Positions 16,353 to 24,337 of a DNA stretch of 64,000 nucleotides are shown here, one piece after another (position 1 is the first letter of the stretch; the number at the start of each line of letters is the position of its first letter). Under the pieces are notes generated by a model, which was not told the DNA's origin, searched no databases, and saw only the letters and a list, made by a program, of their open reading frames with translations. A program made the translations under genes and the position numbers. The stretch is from positions 1,550,001-1,614,000 of the forward strand of contig CAWAMN010000002.1 of assembly GCA_963783235.1 (NCBI GenBank). The letters are read 5' to 3'. The DNA is from Thiohalomonas sp963783235 (GTDB taxonomy: Bacteria > Pseudomonadota > Gammaproteobacteria > Thiohalomonadales > Thiohalomonadaceae).

Positions 16353-17678
16353 CTATTTGGAGGGGGTACGGCTGTTGTTGCGGCGTGTCCTTTGACGCGA
16401 ACGGTCGCCACCGCCATTACGGCGTCCATCCGGTCTCTTGCCGCCCCGACCACCGGGGCGCTGATCCCGACCTTCCCGGCGGGGAGGCTTGACCGGTGCT
16501 TTCGGTTCAACCAGCAGGCCTTCACTGATGGGTTCCACCGGGATCTTGTGGCCGATGTAGGTCTCGATATCCATGAGCGAGAAGGCGTATTCCTCGCACG
16601 CAAAGCTGATCGCCGAACCGGCCGCACCGGCACGGGCGGTACGCCCGATGCGGTGGACGTAGTCCTCCGCGTCCTGAGGCAGGTCGAAGTTGAAGACGTG
16701 GCTGACCCCCGGGATGTGTAGCCCGCGGGCGGCGACATCGGTGGCCACCAGAAACGCATATTCGCCTGATTCGAATTGGCCCAGCAGACGCTGGCGTTTT
16801 TTCTGCGGGACATCACCGGAGAGGATTGAGGTCTTATAGCCATTACCCTCCAGATACCCCCATACCCGGTCGGCGGCGCGCTTGGTGTTGACGAAGATGA
16901 TGCTGCGCTCCGGCTTGATTCGCTCGACCAGGCCCAGGAGCAGCGGGATTTTCTCGTTCATCGCCGGGAAGTAGACGGACTCCTCGACCCGTTCGGCGGT
17001 GACCTGTTCCGGTTCCACCTCGACCTGGTGAGGGTTGTTCATGTGCTCGTAGGCCAGCTCTGTCACCCGAAGTGAAAGCGTGGCGGAAAAAAGCAGTCCG
17101 AGACGCTCCTCGGGGTGAGGCATGCGCCGCAGCAGGAAGCGAATGTCCTTGATGAATCCCAGATCAAACATGCGGTCCGCTTCATCGAGCACCATGACCT
17201 GGACGGCCCTGAGGTCGAACACCTTCTGTTTGAAATAGTCGATAATGCGACCGGGTGTGCCGATGAGCACATCGACGCCGTCCCGCAACATCTGGCGCTG
17301 CTGCTCATAGCCGGTACCGCCATAGATAAGGCCGAGTTTGAAACCGGTATGTCGGCCCAGCTGTTCGGCGTCGCGATGGATTTGGATGGCCAGCTCACGG
17401 GTGGGTGCCAGGACTATCGCGCGTGGCTGGTTGGGGCGCCGCCCCTCTTTGGCTGGTTCCCGAATCAGGCGGGTGAACAGCGCAATGAGGAACGCGGCCG
17501 TCTTGCCGGTTCCGGTTTGGGCCTGGCCTGCGACGTCCTTGCCGGCCAGAGCCAACGGCAGGGTTTCGGCCTGGATCGCGGTGCATTGGGAGAAACCCGT
17601 TTCTTCGACGCCCCGGAGGACTTGTTCGGGCAGATCGAACGAACGGAACGAAACGTCTGTCAATAGCGTGTCACTCAT
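16353..17678 (-). CDS. rhlB: DEAD-box RNA helicase RhlB
   Basis: The 441-residue product has the full set of DEAD-box motifs: Q motif CTAIQAETLP, Walker A AQTGTGKT, PTREL, VLDEADRM, SAT, and HRIGRTARAG. The C-terminus is a basic Arg/Gly tail (RREGRDQRPGGRGGKRPDGR) that binds RNA. RhlB unwinds RNA for the degradosome in enterobacteria. The divergent rhlB / trxA-rho arrangement here is the classical one and separates it from other DEAD helicases. ATG 17678 is the start; the longer open frame upstream is antisense to trxA and is not coding. Confidence 0.93.
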   Translation of the reverse strand: MSDTLLTDVSFRSFDLPEQVLRGVEETGFSQCTAIQAETLPLALAGKDVAGQAQTGTGKTAAFLIALFTRLIREPAKEGRRPNQPRAIVLAPTRELAIQIHRDAEQLGRHTGFKLGLIYGGTGYEQQRQMLRDGVDVLIGTPGRIIDYFKQKVFDLRAVQVMVLDEADRMFDLGFIKDIRFLLRRMPHPEERLGLLFSATLSLRVTELAYEHMNNPHQVEVEPEQVTAERVEESVYFPAMNEKIPLLLGLVERIKPERSIIFVNTKRAADRVWGYLEGNGYKTSILSGDVPQKKRQRLLGQFESGEYAFLVATDVAARGLHIPGVSHVFNFDLPQDAEDYVHRIGRTARAGAAGSAISFACEEYAFSLMDIETYIGHKIPVEPISEGLLVEPKAPVKPPRREGRDQRPGGRGGKRPDGRRNGGGDRSRQRTRRNNSRTPSK

Positions 17679-17748
17679 AAGTTGCGAAGAATAACAGAAA
17701 CGGCCGGCTTTTGGACTTGAAATGGGGGCGGTATTGGGCTCAAATGGG

Positions 17749-17776
17749 TTGAAAACCCCACAACAAACGATAAGCT
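17749..17776 (+). promoter_or_regulatory. Candidate sigma-70 promoter for trxA
   Basis: TTGAAA (17749-17754), 16 bp, then TAAGCT (17771-17776). It lies 38 bp upstream of the trxA start in the rhlB-trxA divergent gap. The -10 is imperfect. Confidence 0.4.
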
Positions 17777-17813
17777 CCGGCACTGGACTGGGGCGAATTG
17801 GAGGCAAACGAAA

Positions 17814-18140
17814 TTGAGCGACAAAATCGTTTACGTCACCGACGATACTTTCGAGGGAGAAGTAATCGGCGCTGAAGGTGCTGTCCTCGTCGATTATTGG
17901 GCGGACTGGTGCGGCCCCTGCAAGATGATCGCGCCGGTTCTCGACGAGATTGCCGACGAGTACGCCGGCAAGCTCAAGGTGGCCAAGCTGAACATCGACG
18001 AAAACCCGAACACACCGCCGAAGTACGGCATCCGCGGTATCCCGACACTGATGCTGTTCAAGGACGGCAACGTGGAAGCCACCAAGGTCGGTGCCGTTTC
18101 CAAGTCGCAACTGACGGCCTTCATTGATAGCAACCTCTGA
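17814..18140 (+). CDS. trxA: Thioredoxin TrxA
   Basis: A 108-residue thioredoxin that keeps cytoplasmic protein thiols reduced. The active site WCGPCK (Cys33, Cys36) and cis-proline region RGIPTLMLF are intact. The start is TTG 17814: it has GGAGG nine bases upstream, and translation from it gives MSDKIVYVTD, the family N-terminus. No ATG is available in the right place. It precedes rho by 221 bp. Confidence 0.96.
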   Translation: MSDKIVYVTDDTFEGEVIGAEGAVLVDYWADWCGPCKMIAPVLDEIADEYAGKLKVAKLNIDENPNTPPKYGIRGIPTLMLFKDGNVEATKVGAVSKSQLTAFIDSNL

Positions 18141-18161
18141 TTGGGATCGAAAAATTTCGTC

Positions 18162-18188
18162 CCGTCCGGCGCGTCCTGCTGGACGGGA
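18162..18188 (+). terminator. Hairpin after trxA (weak terminator or attenuator)
   Basis: Stem GTCCCGTCC / GGACGGGAC with a 13-base loop, not followed by a T-run. It may slow transcription between trxA and rho, or stabilise the trxA message end. Confidence 0.35.
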
Positions 18189-18208
18189 CCCAATCCGGGT
18201 GATATCCT

Positions 18209-18237
18209 TTGGAAGGATAAGCATCTATATCCATAAT
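18209..18237 (+). promoter_or_regulatory. Candidate rho promoter
   Basis: TTGGAA (18209-18214), 17 bp, then CATAAT (18232-18237). A transcript from here would have a leader of about 120 nt, consistent with the autoregulated leader known for rho in other gammaproteobacteria. Confidence 0.4.
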
Positions 18238-18361
18238 AGATAGACCGCCGTATCCGGCATCCCCCTTTCCAGATTTGTTGGGCCGTTCGGGCCTTTTCGT
18301 GTACCCATTGATTCCTTCACCACTACTCGCGCTCATGCAGTAGCTATCCACAGCCAAAACG

Positions 18362-19618
18362 ATGAACCTGACCGAACTTAAGAGAAAACCCGCCTCGGAA
18401 CTGCTTGATATTGCCGGTTCCCTCGGTATCGAAGGTATCTCACGCTCCCGCAAGGAAGCCGTCATCTTCTCCATCCTCAAGGCGCAGGCCAAACAGGGTG
18501 AGGATATCTACGGTGACGGAGTCCTGGAAATCCTGCAGGATGGCTTCGGCTTCCTGCGCTCGGCGGGCAGTTCCTACCTGGCCGGCCCGGATGACATTTA
18601 CGTCTCCCCCAGCCAGATTCGCCGCTTCAGCCTGCGCACGGGTGACACGGTCGCCGGCAAAATCCGACCGCCGAAAGAGGGCGAGCGCTATTTTGCGTTG
18701 CTGAAGGTCAACCAGATCAACTTCGAGTCGCCCGAGAATGCGAAGGGCAAGGTTCTGTTCGAGAACCTCACGCCCCTGCACCCGGACGAGCGGCTCGATT
18801 TGGAGCTCGGTAACGGCTCTACCGAAGACATTACCGCCCGGGTCATCGATTTGGTGGCGCCGGTGGGCAAGGGGCAGCGCGGTCTGATCGTCTCCCCGCC
18901 CAAGGCCGGTAAAACCATGCTCCTGCAGAACGTCGCCCAATCCATCGCCCATAATCATCCCGAGTGCTACCTCATCGTTCTGCTCATCGACGAGCGGCCC
19001 GAAGAGGTCACCGAGATGGCGCGTTCGGTGCGCGGCGAGGTAGTTTCCTCCACCTTTGACGAGCCGGCCAACCGGCATGTGCAAGTGGCGGAGATGGTGA
19101 TCGAAAAGGCGAAGCGGCTGGTCGAGCACAAAAAGGATGTCATCATCCTGCTCGACTCTATCACCCGGCTGGCGCGTGCCTATAACACCGTGATCCCCTC
19201 CTCCGGCAAGGTGCTGACCGGTGGTGTCGATGCCAATGCACTGCACCGTCCCAAGCGCTTCTTCGGGGCGGCACGCAACATCGAAGAGGGCGGCTCGCTG
19301 ACCATCATGGCCACGGCCCTCGTCGAGACCGGCTCGCGCATGGATGATGTCATCTACGAGGAGTTCAAGGGCACCGGCAACCTGGAGATCCATCTGGATC
19401 GACGGATTGCCGAGAAGCGGCTCTATCCCTCCATCAATATCAACCGTTCGGGCACCCGTCGCGAAGAGTTGCTCACGGGGGTCGATGAGCTCCAGAAGAT
19501 GTGGATTCTGCGAAAGCTACTGCACCCGATGGAAGAGTTGGCGGCGATGGAGTTCCTCCATGACAAGCTCAAGGCCACCAAAACCAATTCCGAGTTCTTC
19601 AATTCGATGAAGCGGTAG
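18362..19618 (+). CDS. rho: Transcription termination factor Rho
   Basis: The 418-residue hexameric RNA translocase ends untranslated transcripts. The N-terminal helix bundle (MNLTELKRKPASELLDIAGS) and the RNA-binding cold-shock-like domain (GDGVLEILQDGFGFLRS) come first. The ATPase follows with Walker A GLIVSPPKAGKT (to Thr185), Walker B VIILLDSITR, and the Q/R loops in the SGKVLTGGVDANALHRPKRF region. Length and sequence are those of the standard short Rho, with no extra insertion domain. The start ATG follows the stretch CAGCCAAAACG without an obvious Shine-Dalgarno. Confidence 0.98.
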   Translation: MNLTELKRKPASELLDIAGSLGIEGISRSRKEAVIFSILKAQAKQGEDIYGDGVLEILQDGFGFLRSAGSSYLAGPDDIYVSPSQIRRFSLRTGDTVAGKIRPPKEGERYFALLKVNQINFESPENAKGKVLFENLTPLHPDERLDLELGNGSTEDITARVIDLVAPVGKGQRGLIVSPPKAGKTMLLQNVAQSIAHNHPECYLIVLLIDERPEEVTEMARSVRGEVVSSTFDEPANRHVQVAEMVIEKAKRLVEHKKDVIILLDSITRLARAYNTVIPSSGKVLTGGVDANALHRPKRFFGAARNIEEGGSLTIMATALVETGSRMDDVIYEEFKGTGNLEIHLDRRIAEKRLYPSININRSGTRREELLTGVDELQKMWILRKLLHPMEELAAMEFLHDKLKATKTNSEFFNSMKR

Positions 19619-19631
19619 TTTGCGGTGAGGC

Positions 19632-19657
19632 GCGGGAACAGCCGCGCTCTTTCCCGC
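19632..19657. terminator. Hairpin between converging rho and glgP
   Basis: GCGGGAA / TTCCCGC with a 12-base loop. No T-run follows on either strand. It sits where the two genes converge, so a weak bidirectional terminator is plausible. Confidence 0.3.
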
Positions 19658-19742
19658 AGTCTTGACGCCGATCGGGTCAGTTCGCGCTGGCGTTACGGTC
19701 GTGGCGCATGGTGGTCGGGCGATTTCCGATCGCTCTCAGCAG

Positions 19743-22229
19743 TCACGGGTTGCGCTGGGGCTGCACGTCCCAGATTTTCTCGGCATACTCTCGCACCGTC
19801 CGATCGGACGAGAAATGGCCCATGAATGCGGTATTGAGTACTGCCCGGTGCGCCCAGGCATCAGGGTCGTGATACAGGCGATCCACATCCTCCTGACACT
19901 CTACGTAAGGCCGATAGTCGGCAATCACAAAATAGCGGTCATGGTTGAGAAGACCGTTGACCACCGGCTTGAAGCGGTTTGGCTCCCCGGGCGAGAAATA
20001 GCCGTCACCGATCATCTCCAGCACCTGTTTCAGCTCGGGGTCGGCCTGGACATACGCCTTGGCGCTGTACCCGTCCCGGCGCAGCACTTCGAGGTCTTCC
20101 ACCGTACTGCCGAATATGAAGATGTTCTCCTCCCCAACCTCCTGCCGGATCTCGATGTTCGCCCCATCCAGCGTTCCGATGGTCAATGCGCCGTTTAAAG
20201 CCAGCTTCATGTTGCCTGTACCCGAGGCCTCGGTGCCGGCGGTGGAGATCTGCTCTGAGAGGTCGACTGACGGAATCAGCTCGACCGCAGTGGAGACATC
20301 GTAGTTGGGAATAAACAGGACTTTCAGCCGATCGCCCACCCGCGGGTCGTTATTGACGATATCGGCAACAGCATTGATGAGTTCGATCTGCAGCTTGGCC
20401 ATGTCATAACTCGGTGCCGCCTTGCCCGCGAACATAACGGTGCGGGCCACCCGCTCATCGGCCTGTCCATTGCGGATGCGGTTATAGAGAGTCACCACAT
20501 GGAGAAGATTAAGCAGCTGGCGCTTGTACTCATGAAGGCGCTTCACCTGCACATCGAACATTGAGGTCGGGTCGACCCTCACCCCCAGGCGTTCGGCGAG
20601 CGCCGTCGCCACGGCTTCTTTGTTTGCCCTTTTGACTTGGCGAAACTCCTCCAGGAAGCCGGCGTCATCGGCCATTGGCGCGAGTTCCGCGAGCTTCGGC
20701 AGATCCGTGACCCAATCGTGGCCGATGTGCCGTGAGATCAGGTCAGACAGCTTCGGATTGGCTTGATTCAGCCAGAGCCGGGGCGTGATGCCGTTGGTGA
20801 CGTTAACGAACCTCTCCGGCATCAATTCATGAAAATCGCGGAAGATCCGCGTCTTGAGCAACTCCGTGTGGATCGCGGCTACACCGTTGACCTTGTGGCT
20901 GCCGACAATGGCCAAATGCGCCATGCGAACGCGCTTGTTGCCGTCTTCCTCAATCAGCGACATGCGGCGTAGTCGCTCCACATCACCGGGGAACTGGTGC
21001 ATCACCCGATTCAGGAAGCGACTGTTCACCTCGTAGATGATCTGAAGGTGCCGTGGTAGCAACTGCTCGAACAGCGGTACGGGCCACGCCTCCAGGGCCT
21101 CTGGCAAAAGGGTGTGATTGGTATAGCTGAAAACGCGCGTGGTGATCCCCCAAGCCGGCTCCCACTCCAGGTGATACCGATCCATCAGCAGGCGCATCAG
21201 TTCCGGAATCGCGATGGAGGGGTGGGTGTCGTTCAGCTGGATAGCCACCTTCTCGGGCAGGTCCAGCAGTGAATCGTGCTGTTTCAGGAAGCGCGCAATG
21301 ATGTCCTGCAGCGAGGCACTGACGAAGAAATACTGCTGCTTCAGCCGCAGTTCGCGACCCTCGGTGGTTTCGTCCGAGGGATAGAGGACCTTGGAGAGGT
21401 TCTCCGAATCGGTCTTATCCTCTACGGCTTTGATGTAGTTCCCCTCGTTGAAATAGCGCAAATCGAAGTCGCGCGAGGCCTTGGCCGACCAGAGCCGCAT
21501 GTTGTTGACGGTGTCTACCCCGTAGCCGGGAATCGGGGTGTCATAGGCCATCGCCATGACCTCATCGGTATCCTGCCACTGGTGGTGAACACGCCCGCCC
21601 TCGTCCCGGAACTGCACGACCTCGCCGTAGAACTTCACGGGATAGAGCACTTCGGGACGCGGAAACTCCCAAGGGTTGCCATAGCGGAGCCAGTTGTCCG
21701 GGTGCTCCACCTGATGACCGTTCTCGATAGCCTGGCGGAACATGCCGTACTCGTAGCGGATACCGTAGCCGTATCCGGGCAGACTCAACGTCGCCATGGA
21801 ATCGAGAAAGCAGGCCGCCAGCCGCCCGAGCCCGCCGTTGCCGAGAGCGGCATCGAATTCCAGGTCGGCGATCGCTTCGAGGTCCAGACCCAGTTCGAAC
21901 AGCGCCTCCTTCGCTTCATCACAGAAGCCCAGATTCAACAGGCTGTTGATGAGACTGCGGCCAATCAGGAACTCCAGGGAGAAGTAGTAGACCCGCTTTG
22001 TGTCCTCACGGTAATAGGTGCGCATCGTCTCCATCCAGCGTTCGATGAGACGGTCGCGCACCACATAAGCCGTGGCATGAAACCAGTCACGGTCCGTCGC
22101 CGTATAGTTGTCCTTGCCCACCGAATAAATCATTCGGTTTGCCAGCGACTGCTTGATGGACGCGACATCGAGCCCTTCATAGTCGTATTTGAAAGCCCGG
22201 TTGCTACGTTGTGAGGGCATTCGGTTCAT
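19743..22229 (-). CDS. glgP: Glycogen/starch phosphorylase
   Basis: The 828-residue enzyme releases glucose-1-phosphate from glycogen or maltodextrin. The pyridoxal-phosphate site EASGTGNMKLALNGALTI (Lys near residue 676) is intact, as are DAALGNGGLGRLAACFLDSM at the N-terminus and the substrate loop regions VAIQLNDTHPS and VTNGITPRLWL. No glycogen synthase or branching enzyme is nearby, so it stands alone here. The first residues (MNRMPSQRSNR) are basic and slightly variable, so a start at the second methionine is possible. Confidence 0.97.
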   Translation of the reverse strand: MNRMPSQRSNRAFKYDYEGLDVASIKQSLANRMIYSVGKDNYTATDRDWFHATAYVVRDRLIERWMETMRTYYREDTKRVYYFSLEFLIGRSLINSLLNLGFCDEAKEALFELGLDLEAIADLEFDAALGNGGLGRLAACFLDSMATLSLPGYGYGIRYEYGMFRQAIENGHQVEHPDNWLRYGNPWEFPRPEVLYPVKFYGEVVQFRDEGGRVHHQWQDTDEVMAMAYDTPIPGYGVDTVNNMRLWSAKASRDFDLRYFNEGNYIKAVEDKTDSENLSKVLYPSDETTEGRELRLKQQYFFVSASLQDIIARFLKQHDSLLDLPEKVAIQLNDTHPSIAIPELMRLLMDRYHLEWEPAWGITTRVFSYTNHTLLPEALEAWPVPLFEQLLPRHLQIIYEVNSRFLNRVMHQFPGDVERLRRMSLIEEDGNKRVRMAHLAIVGSHKVNGVAAIHTELLKTRIFRDFHELMPERFVNVTNGITPRLWLNQANPKLSDLISRHIGHDWVTDLPKLAELAPMADDAGFLEEFRQVKRANKEAVATALAERLGVRVDPTSMFDVQVKRLHEYKRQLLNLLHVVTLYNRIRNGQADERVARTVMFAGKAAPSYDMAKLQIELINAVADIVNNDPRVGDRLKVLFIPNYDVSTAVELIPSVDLSEQISTAGTEASGTGNMKLALNGALTIGTLDGANIEIRQEVGEENIFIFGSTVEDLEVLRRDGYSAKAYVQADPELKQVLEMIGDGYFSPGEPNRFKPVVNGLLNHDRYFVIADYRPYVECQEDVDRLYHDPDAWAHRAVLNTAFMGHFSSDRTVREYAEKIWDVQPQRNP

Positions 22230-22412
22230 TTTGCTCCCTGGAAGTGGAGGTGCGTCGGTTTAGATTGTAAACGCCGTTGATCACTCGCCCGGACAGCCGC
22301 ACGGATCCCTCGACTCACAGGGCCCAGAGGCGGCTCTGGATGGGCTCGCCTCAACGAGACTGCCGTCAAAGAGAGTTCCAAACGGTGACAGAAAAGGATA
22401 GTCGAAGGCTAG
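22230..22412. other. Upstream region of glgP
   Basis: No gene seen. The glgP promoter should lie here on the minus strand. To its right the MITE begins. Confidence 0.3.
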
Positions 22413-22674
22413 GGCCTGTTGACGTTTCATCTTCACCACTGCTGGCGGCCATTTTTTCGTCCAGCGAGGCAGAAGGAGCGTAGTTTGGTTATTCCAAATA
22501 AGCGACTGATAACGAAGCTGGGCGGAAAAATGGCCCCAGCCCGAAGGGTTGAGGCTGAAAATCCACCACTCTTCGTTGTTCGTCGTTCATTTGGAATAAC
22601 CAAACTTCTCTCCTCTCGCCTCGATTGGTGAATTTTCAGCCTCAACAGAGGCGAAGATGAAACGTCAACAGGCC
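22413..22674. mobile_element. MITE-like palindromic element with TA flanks
   Basis: The ends are perfect inverted repeats of more than 20 bp beginning GGGCCTGTTGACGTTTCATC, with TA directly outside each end (22411-22412 and 22675-22676) as a possible target duplication. Inside there is a second inverted pair (TTTGGTTATTCCAAAT with ATTTGGAATAACCAAA) and a third (GGCTGAAAATCCACC with GGTGAATTTTCAGCC), so the whole 262 bp folds on itself. No transposase is encoded. It would need a related full-length IS elsewhere for movement. Confidence 0.8.
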
Positions 22675-22776
22675 CTAACATGCCCTTCAGGTTTGTCCCT
22701 CCGGCTCCGGGGATCTTCCCTGGGCTACACTGTTCGAATGAGGCACGGATGTCGACGACTGCTCAAGGAGGTAGAC

Positions 22777-23112
22777 ATGAATACCCTGCGGGAGTTGCCG
22801 GACTATGAACGCCTGCGGGCCTTGGCCGAGCAGGATCCCCAGGCCTTTGAGCAAAAACGCCGCGAAATCATTGATTCGGCGCTTGAACAGGTGCCCGAAC
22901 ATCGTCGCCGGCGGATGCGTTGCCTCCAGTGGCGGATCGACCAGGAACGGCATCGCTGTAAGACACCCCTGGCTGCGTGCATTTCCCTCTCTCGTATGAT
23001 GTGGGACTCGGTCACGGGGAACCATGGACTCCTTGACGTACTCCAAAATGGCAACCGGGCGCGCCGAACCGCGCAGCGGGCAGCGGTCCTTCCGATGCAT
23101 CGGCGAGACTGA
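22777..23112 (+). CDS. DUF3135 family protein
   Basis: A 111-residue soluble protein. The pattern LRELPDYERLRALAEQDPQA followed by FEQKRREIIDSALEQVPEHR, LQWRIDQERHR and KTPLAACISLSRMM matches the DUF3135 family of gammaproteobacteria, whose function is unknown. AAGGAGG lies directly upstream of ATG 22777 and makes this start certain; the same frame is open further upstream into the MITE but is not coding. It is followed by the rpmE promoter. Confidence 0.85.
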   Translation: MNTLRELPDYERLRALAEQDPQAFEQKRREIIDSALEQVPEHRRRRMRCLQWRIDQERHRCKTPLAACISLSRMMWDSVTGNHGLLDVLQNGNRARRTAQRAAVLPMHRRD

Positions 23113-23218
23113 GCCGCGGCCCGTAGCGGCTGCAGTCTGAGTGATCGCACACCCCACCCAACCCCGACAGCGGGATTGCCAGCTCCGGCCGGAGGCCGGT
23201 CCCGATCTCACCCCGCTT

Positions 23219-23246
23219 GCCGCCGGGGGTGGCTTTTACATATAAT
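23219..23246 (+). promoter_or_regulatory. Sigma-70 promoter of rpmE
   Basis: TTGCCG (23219-23224), 16 bp, TATAAT (23241-23246). The perfect -10 and the position about 75 bp before rpmE make this a strong promoter call. Confidence 0.7.
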
Positions 23247-23269
23247 CGGCGGCTTCCTGCATGCGGTGC

Positions 23270-23289
23270 CTACCGAAAGGCGTGGGTAG
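23270..23289 (+). promoter_or_regulatory. Hairpin in the rpmE leader
   Basis: CTACC and GGTAG pair around GAAAGGCGTG in the untranslated leader. Leaders of ribosomal protein genes often hold autoregulatory structures. Whether L31 binds this one is unknown. Confidence 0.3.
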
Positions 23290-23322
23290 CGGCGTGCGCA
23301 ACAAAGCAAGAGGCTTAGTGCA

Positions 23323-23529
23323 ATGAAGTCGGATATCCATCCCGAATATCACGAAATCACCGTCAACTGCAGTTGCGGTAACAGTTTCAAGACCCGCTCC
23401 ACCGCCAAAGAGGACTTGAGCCTCGACGTCTGCTCCGCTTGCCATCCGTTCTTCACCGGCAAACAGAAGATTGTGGATACCGGCGGTCGTGTGGACAAGT
23501 TCCGTCAGAAGTACGGAATGAAGAAATAA
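23323..23529 (+). CDS. rpmE: 50S ribosomal protein L31, zinc-binding form
   Basis: A 68-residue large-subunit protein. Cysteines in NCSCGNSF (16, 18) and VCSACHPFF (37, 40) form the zinc site of the C+ type, which releases zinc when replaced by the C- paralogue. The C-terminal TGGRVDKFRQKYGMKK is typical. Length and sequence are complete. It is transcribed from its own promoter and followed by a good terminator. Confidence 0.97.
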   Translation: MKSDIHPEYHEITVNCSCGNSFKTRSTAKEDLSLDVCSACHPFFTGKQKIVDTGGRVDKFRQKYGMKK

Positions 23530-23537
23530 GGCACCCC

Positions 23538-24335
23538 ATGCCCCGCATGAGGGTGGTGAAAGGGGCGTACCGAGAGGGCGCCCCTTTTTTGTTTCTCGCG
23601 CTAGCCCTTTTTGGGGGCGCGGAGGCGGGCACACTGGATTGCCCTGCCGGGCGGTTTGATGATAATGCCCGGGTCGAGCACGTTTACGACGGTGATACCG
23701 TGCGACTGGTCGATGGGCGCAAGGTCCGCTTCATCGGCATCAACACCCCCGAGATCGGCCATGATGGTGAGCGCTCCGAACCGTTTGCGGAAGCCGCCCG
23801 CACTGAGGTCGAGCACCAACTGAAGACGGGGGGCGAACGCCTGAAGCTGCGTATCGGCCGCGAGCAGCGCGACCGTTACGGTCGCCTGCTGGCCCATCCC
23901 TTCCTGCCCGATGGGACCAGCTTGAATGGTGTACTGCTGCAAAAGGGGTTGGCGACGACCCTGGCCGTCCCTCCCAACCTCTGGAACCAGGAGTGTTACC
24001 GGGCGCTGGAGCGCCGGGCTCGCGACACCGGGGCCGGGATCTGGACGTTGGCGCGCTATCAGGTGGTCGATAGCCGAAAACTGGCTCCCGGTGTTGAGGG
24101 TTACCGGCTGGTGGCCGGCCGGGTGGAGCGTATCGGTGAGAGCCGGCGATCCTTCTGGGTGGAACTGGAAGGGGATTTCGCGGTGAGAATCCCCCGGTCG
24201 GATCGGCACGAATTCGGCCCCCTGGAGCGCATGGTCGGACAGCGGGTCGTGGCGCGCGGTTGGGTTCGCTCCGGCAGGCACGGGCTAAAAATGACGGTGC
24301 GCTATCCGGCCGACCTGAACATCCCGGAGAGGTGA
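23538..24335 (+). CDS. Secreted thermonuclease (SNase domain)
   Basis: A staphylococcal-nuclease-like enzyme that cleaves DNA and RNA with calcium. The catalytic core is visible: Asp in VYDGDTVRL, Arg and Glu in VRFIGINTPE, and Arg in RDRYGRLLAHP. An OB-like C-terminal region (VEGYRLVAGRVERIGESRRS) follows. A hydrophobic stretch FLFLALALFGGAEAG near residue 18 acts as signal peptide, so export is expected. ATG 23538 is taken; ATG 23547 or a TTG near 23580 are alternatives, since the rpmE terminator overlaps the first codons. The stop overlaps the SD of the next gene, so it is coupled to the M48 protease. Confidence 0.85.
   Translation: MPRMRVVKGAYREGAPFLFLALALFGGAEAGTLDCPAGRFDDNARVEHVYDGDTVRLVDGRKVRFIGINTPEIGHDGERSEPFAEAARTEVEHQLKTGGERLKLRIGREQRDRYGRLLAHPFLPDGTSLNGVLLQKGLATTLAVPPNLWNQECYRALERRARDTGAGIWTLARYQVVDSRKLAPGVEGYRLVAGRVERIGESRRSFWVELEGDFAVRIPRSDRHEFGPLERMVGQRVVARGWVRSGRHGLKMTVRYPADLNIPER
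23558..23590 (+). terminator. rpmE terminator, overlapping the nuclease start
   Basis: Stem AGGGGCG / CGCCCCT with a TTTTTT tail, 30 bp after the rpmE stop. It lies inside the signal-peptide codons of the nuclease gene, so read-through is needed for nuclease expression unless a later start is used. Confidence 0.75.
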
Positions 24336-24337
24336 CA

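Noticed and set aside
17679..18224. N-terminal extension of RhlB by about 180 residues
   Set aside because: This part is antisense to trxA and lacks protein-like character. RhlB begins MSDTLLTDVSF.
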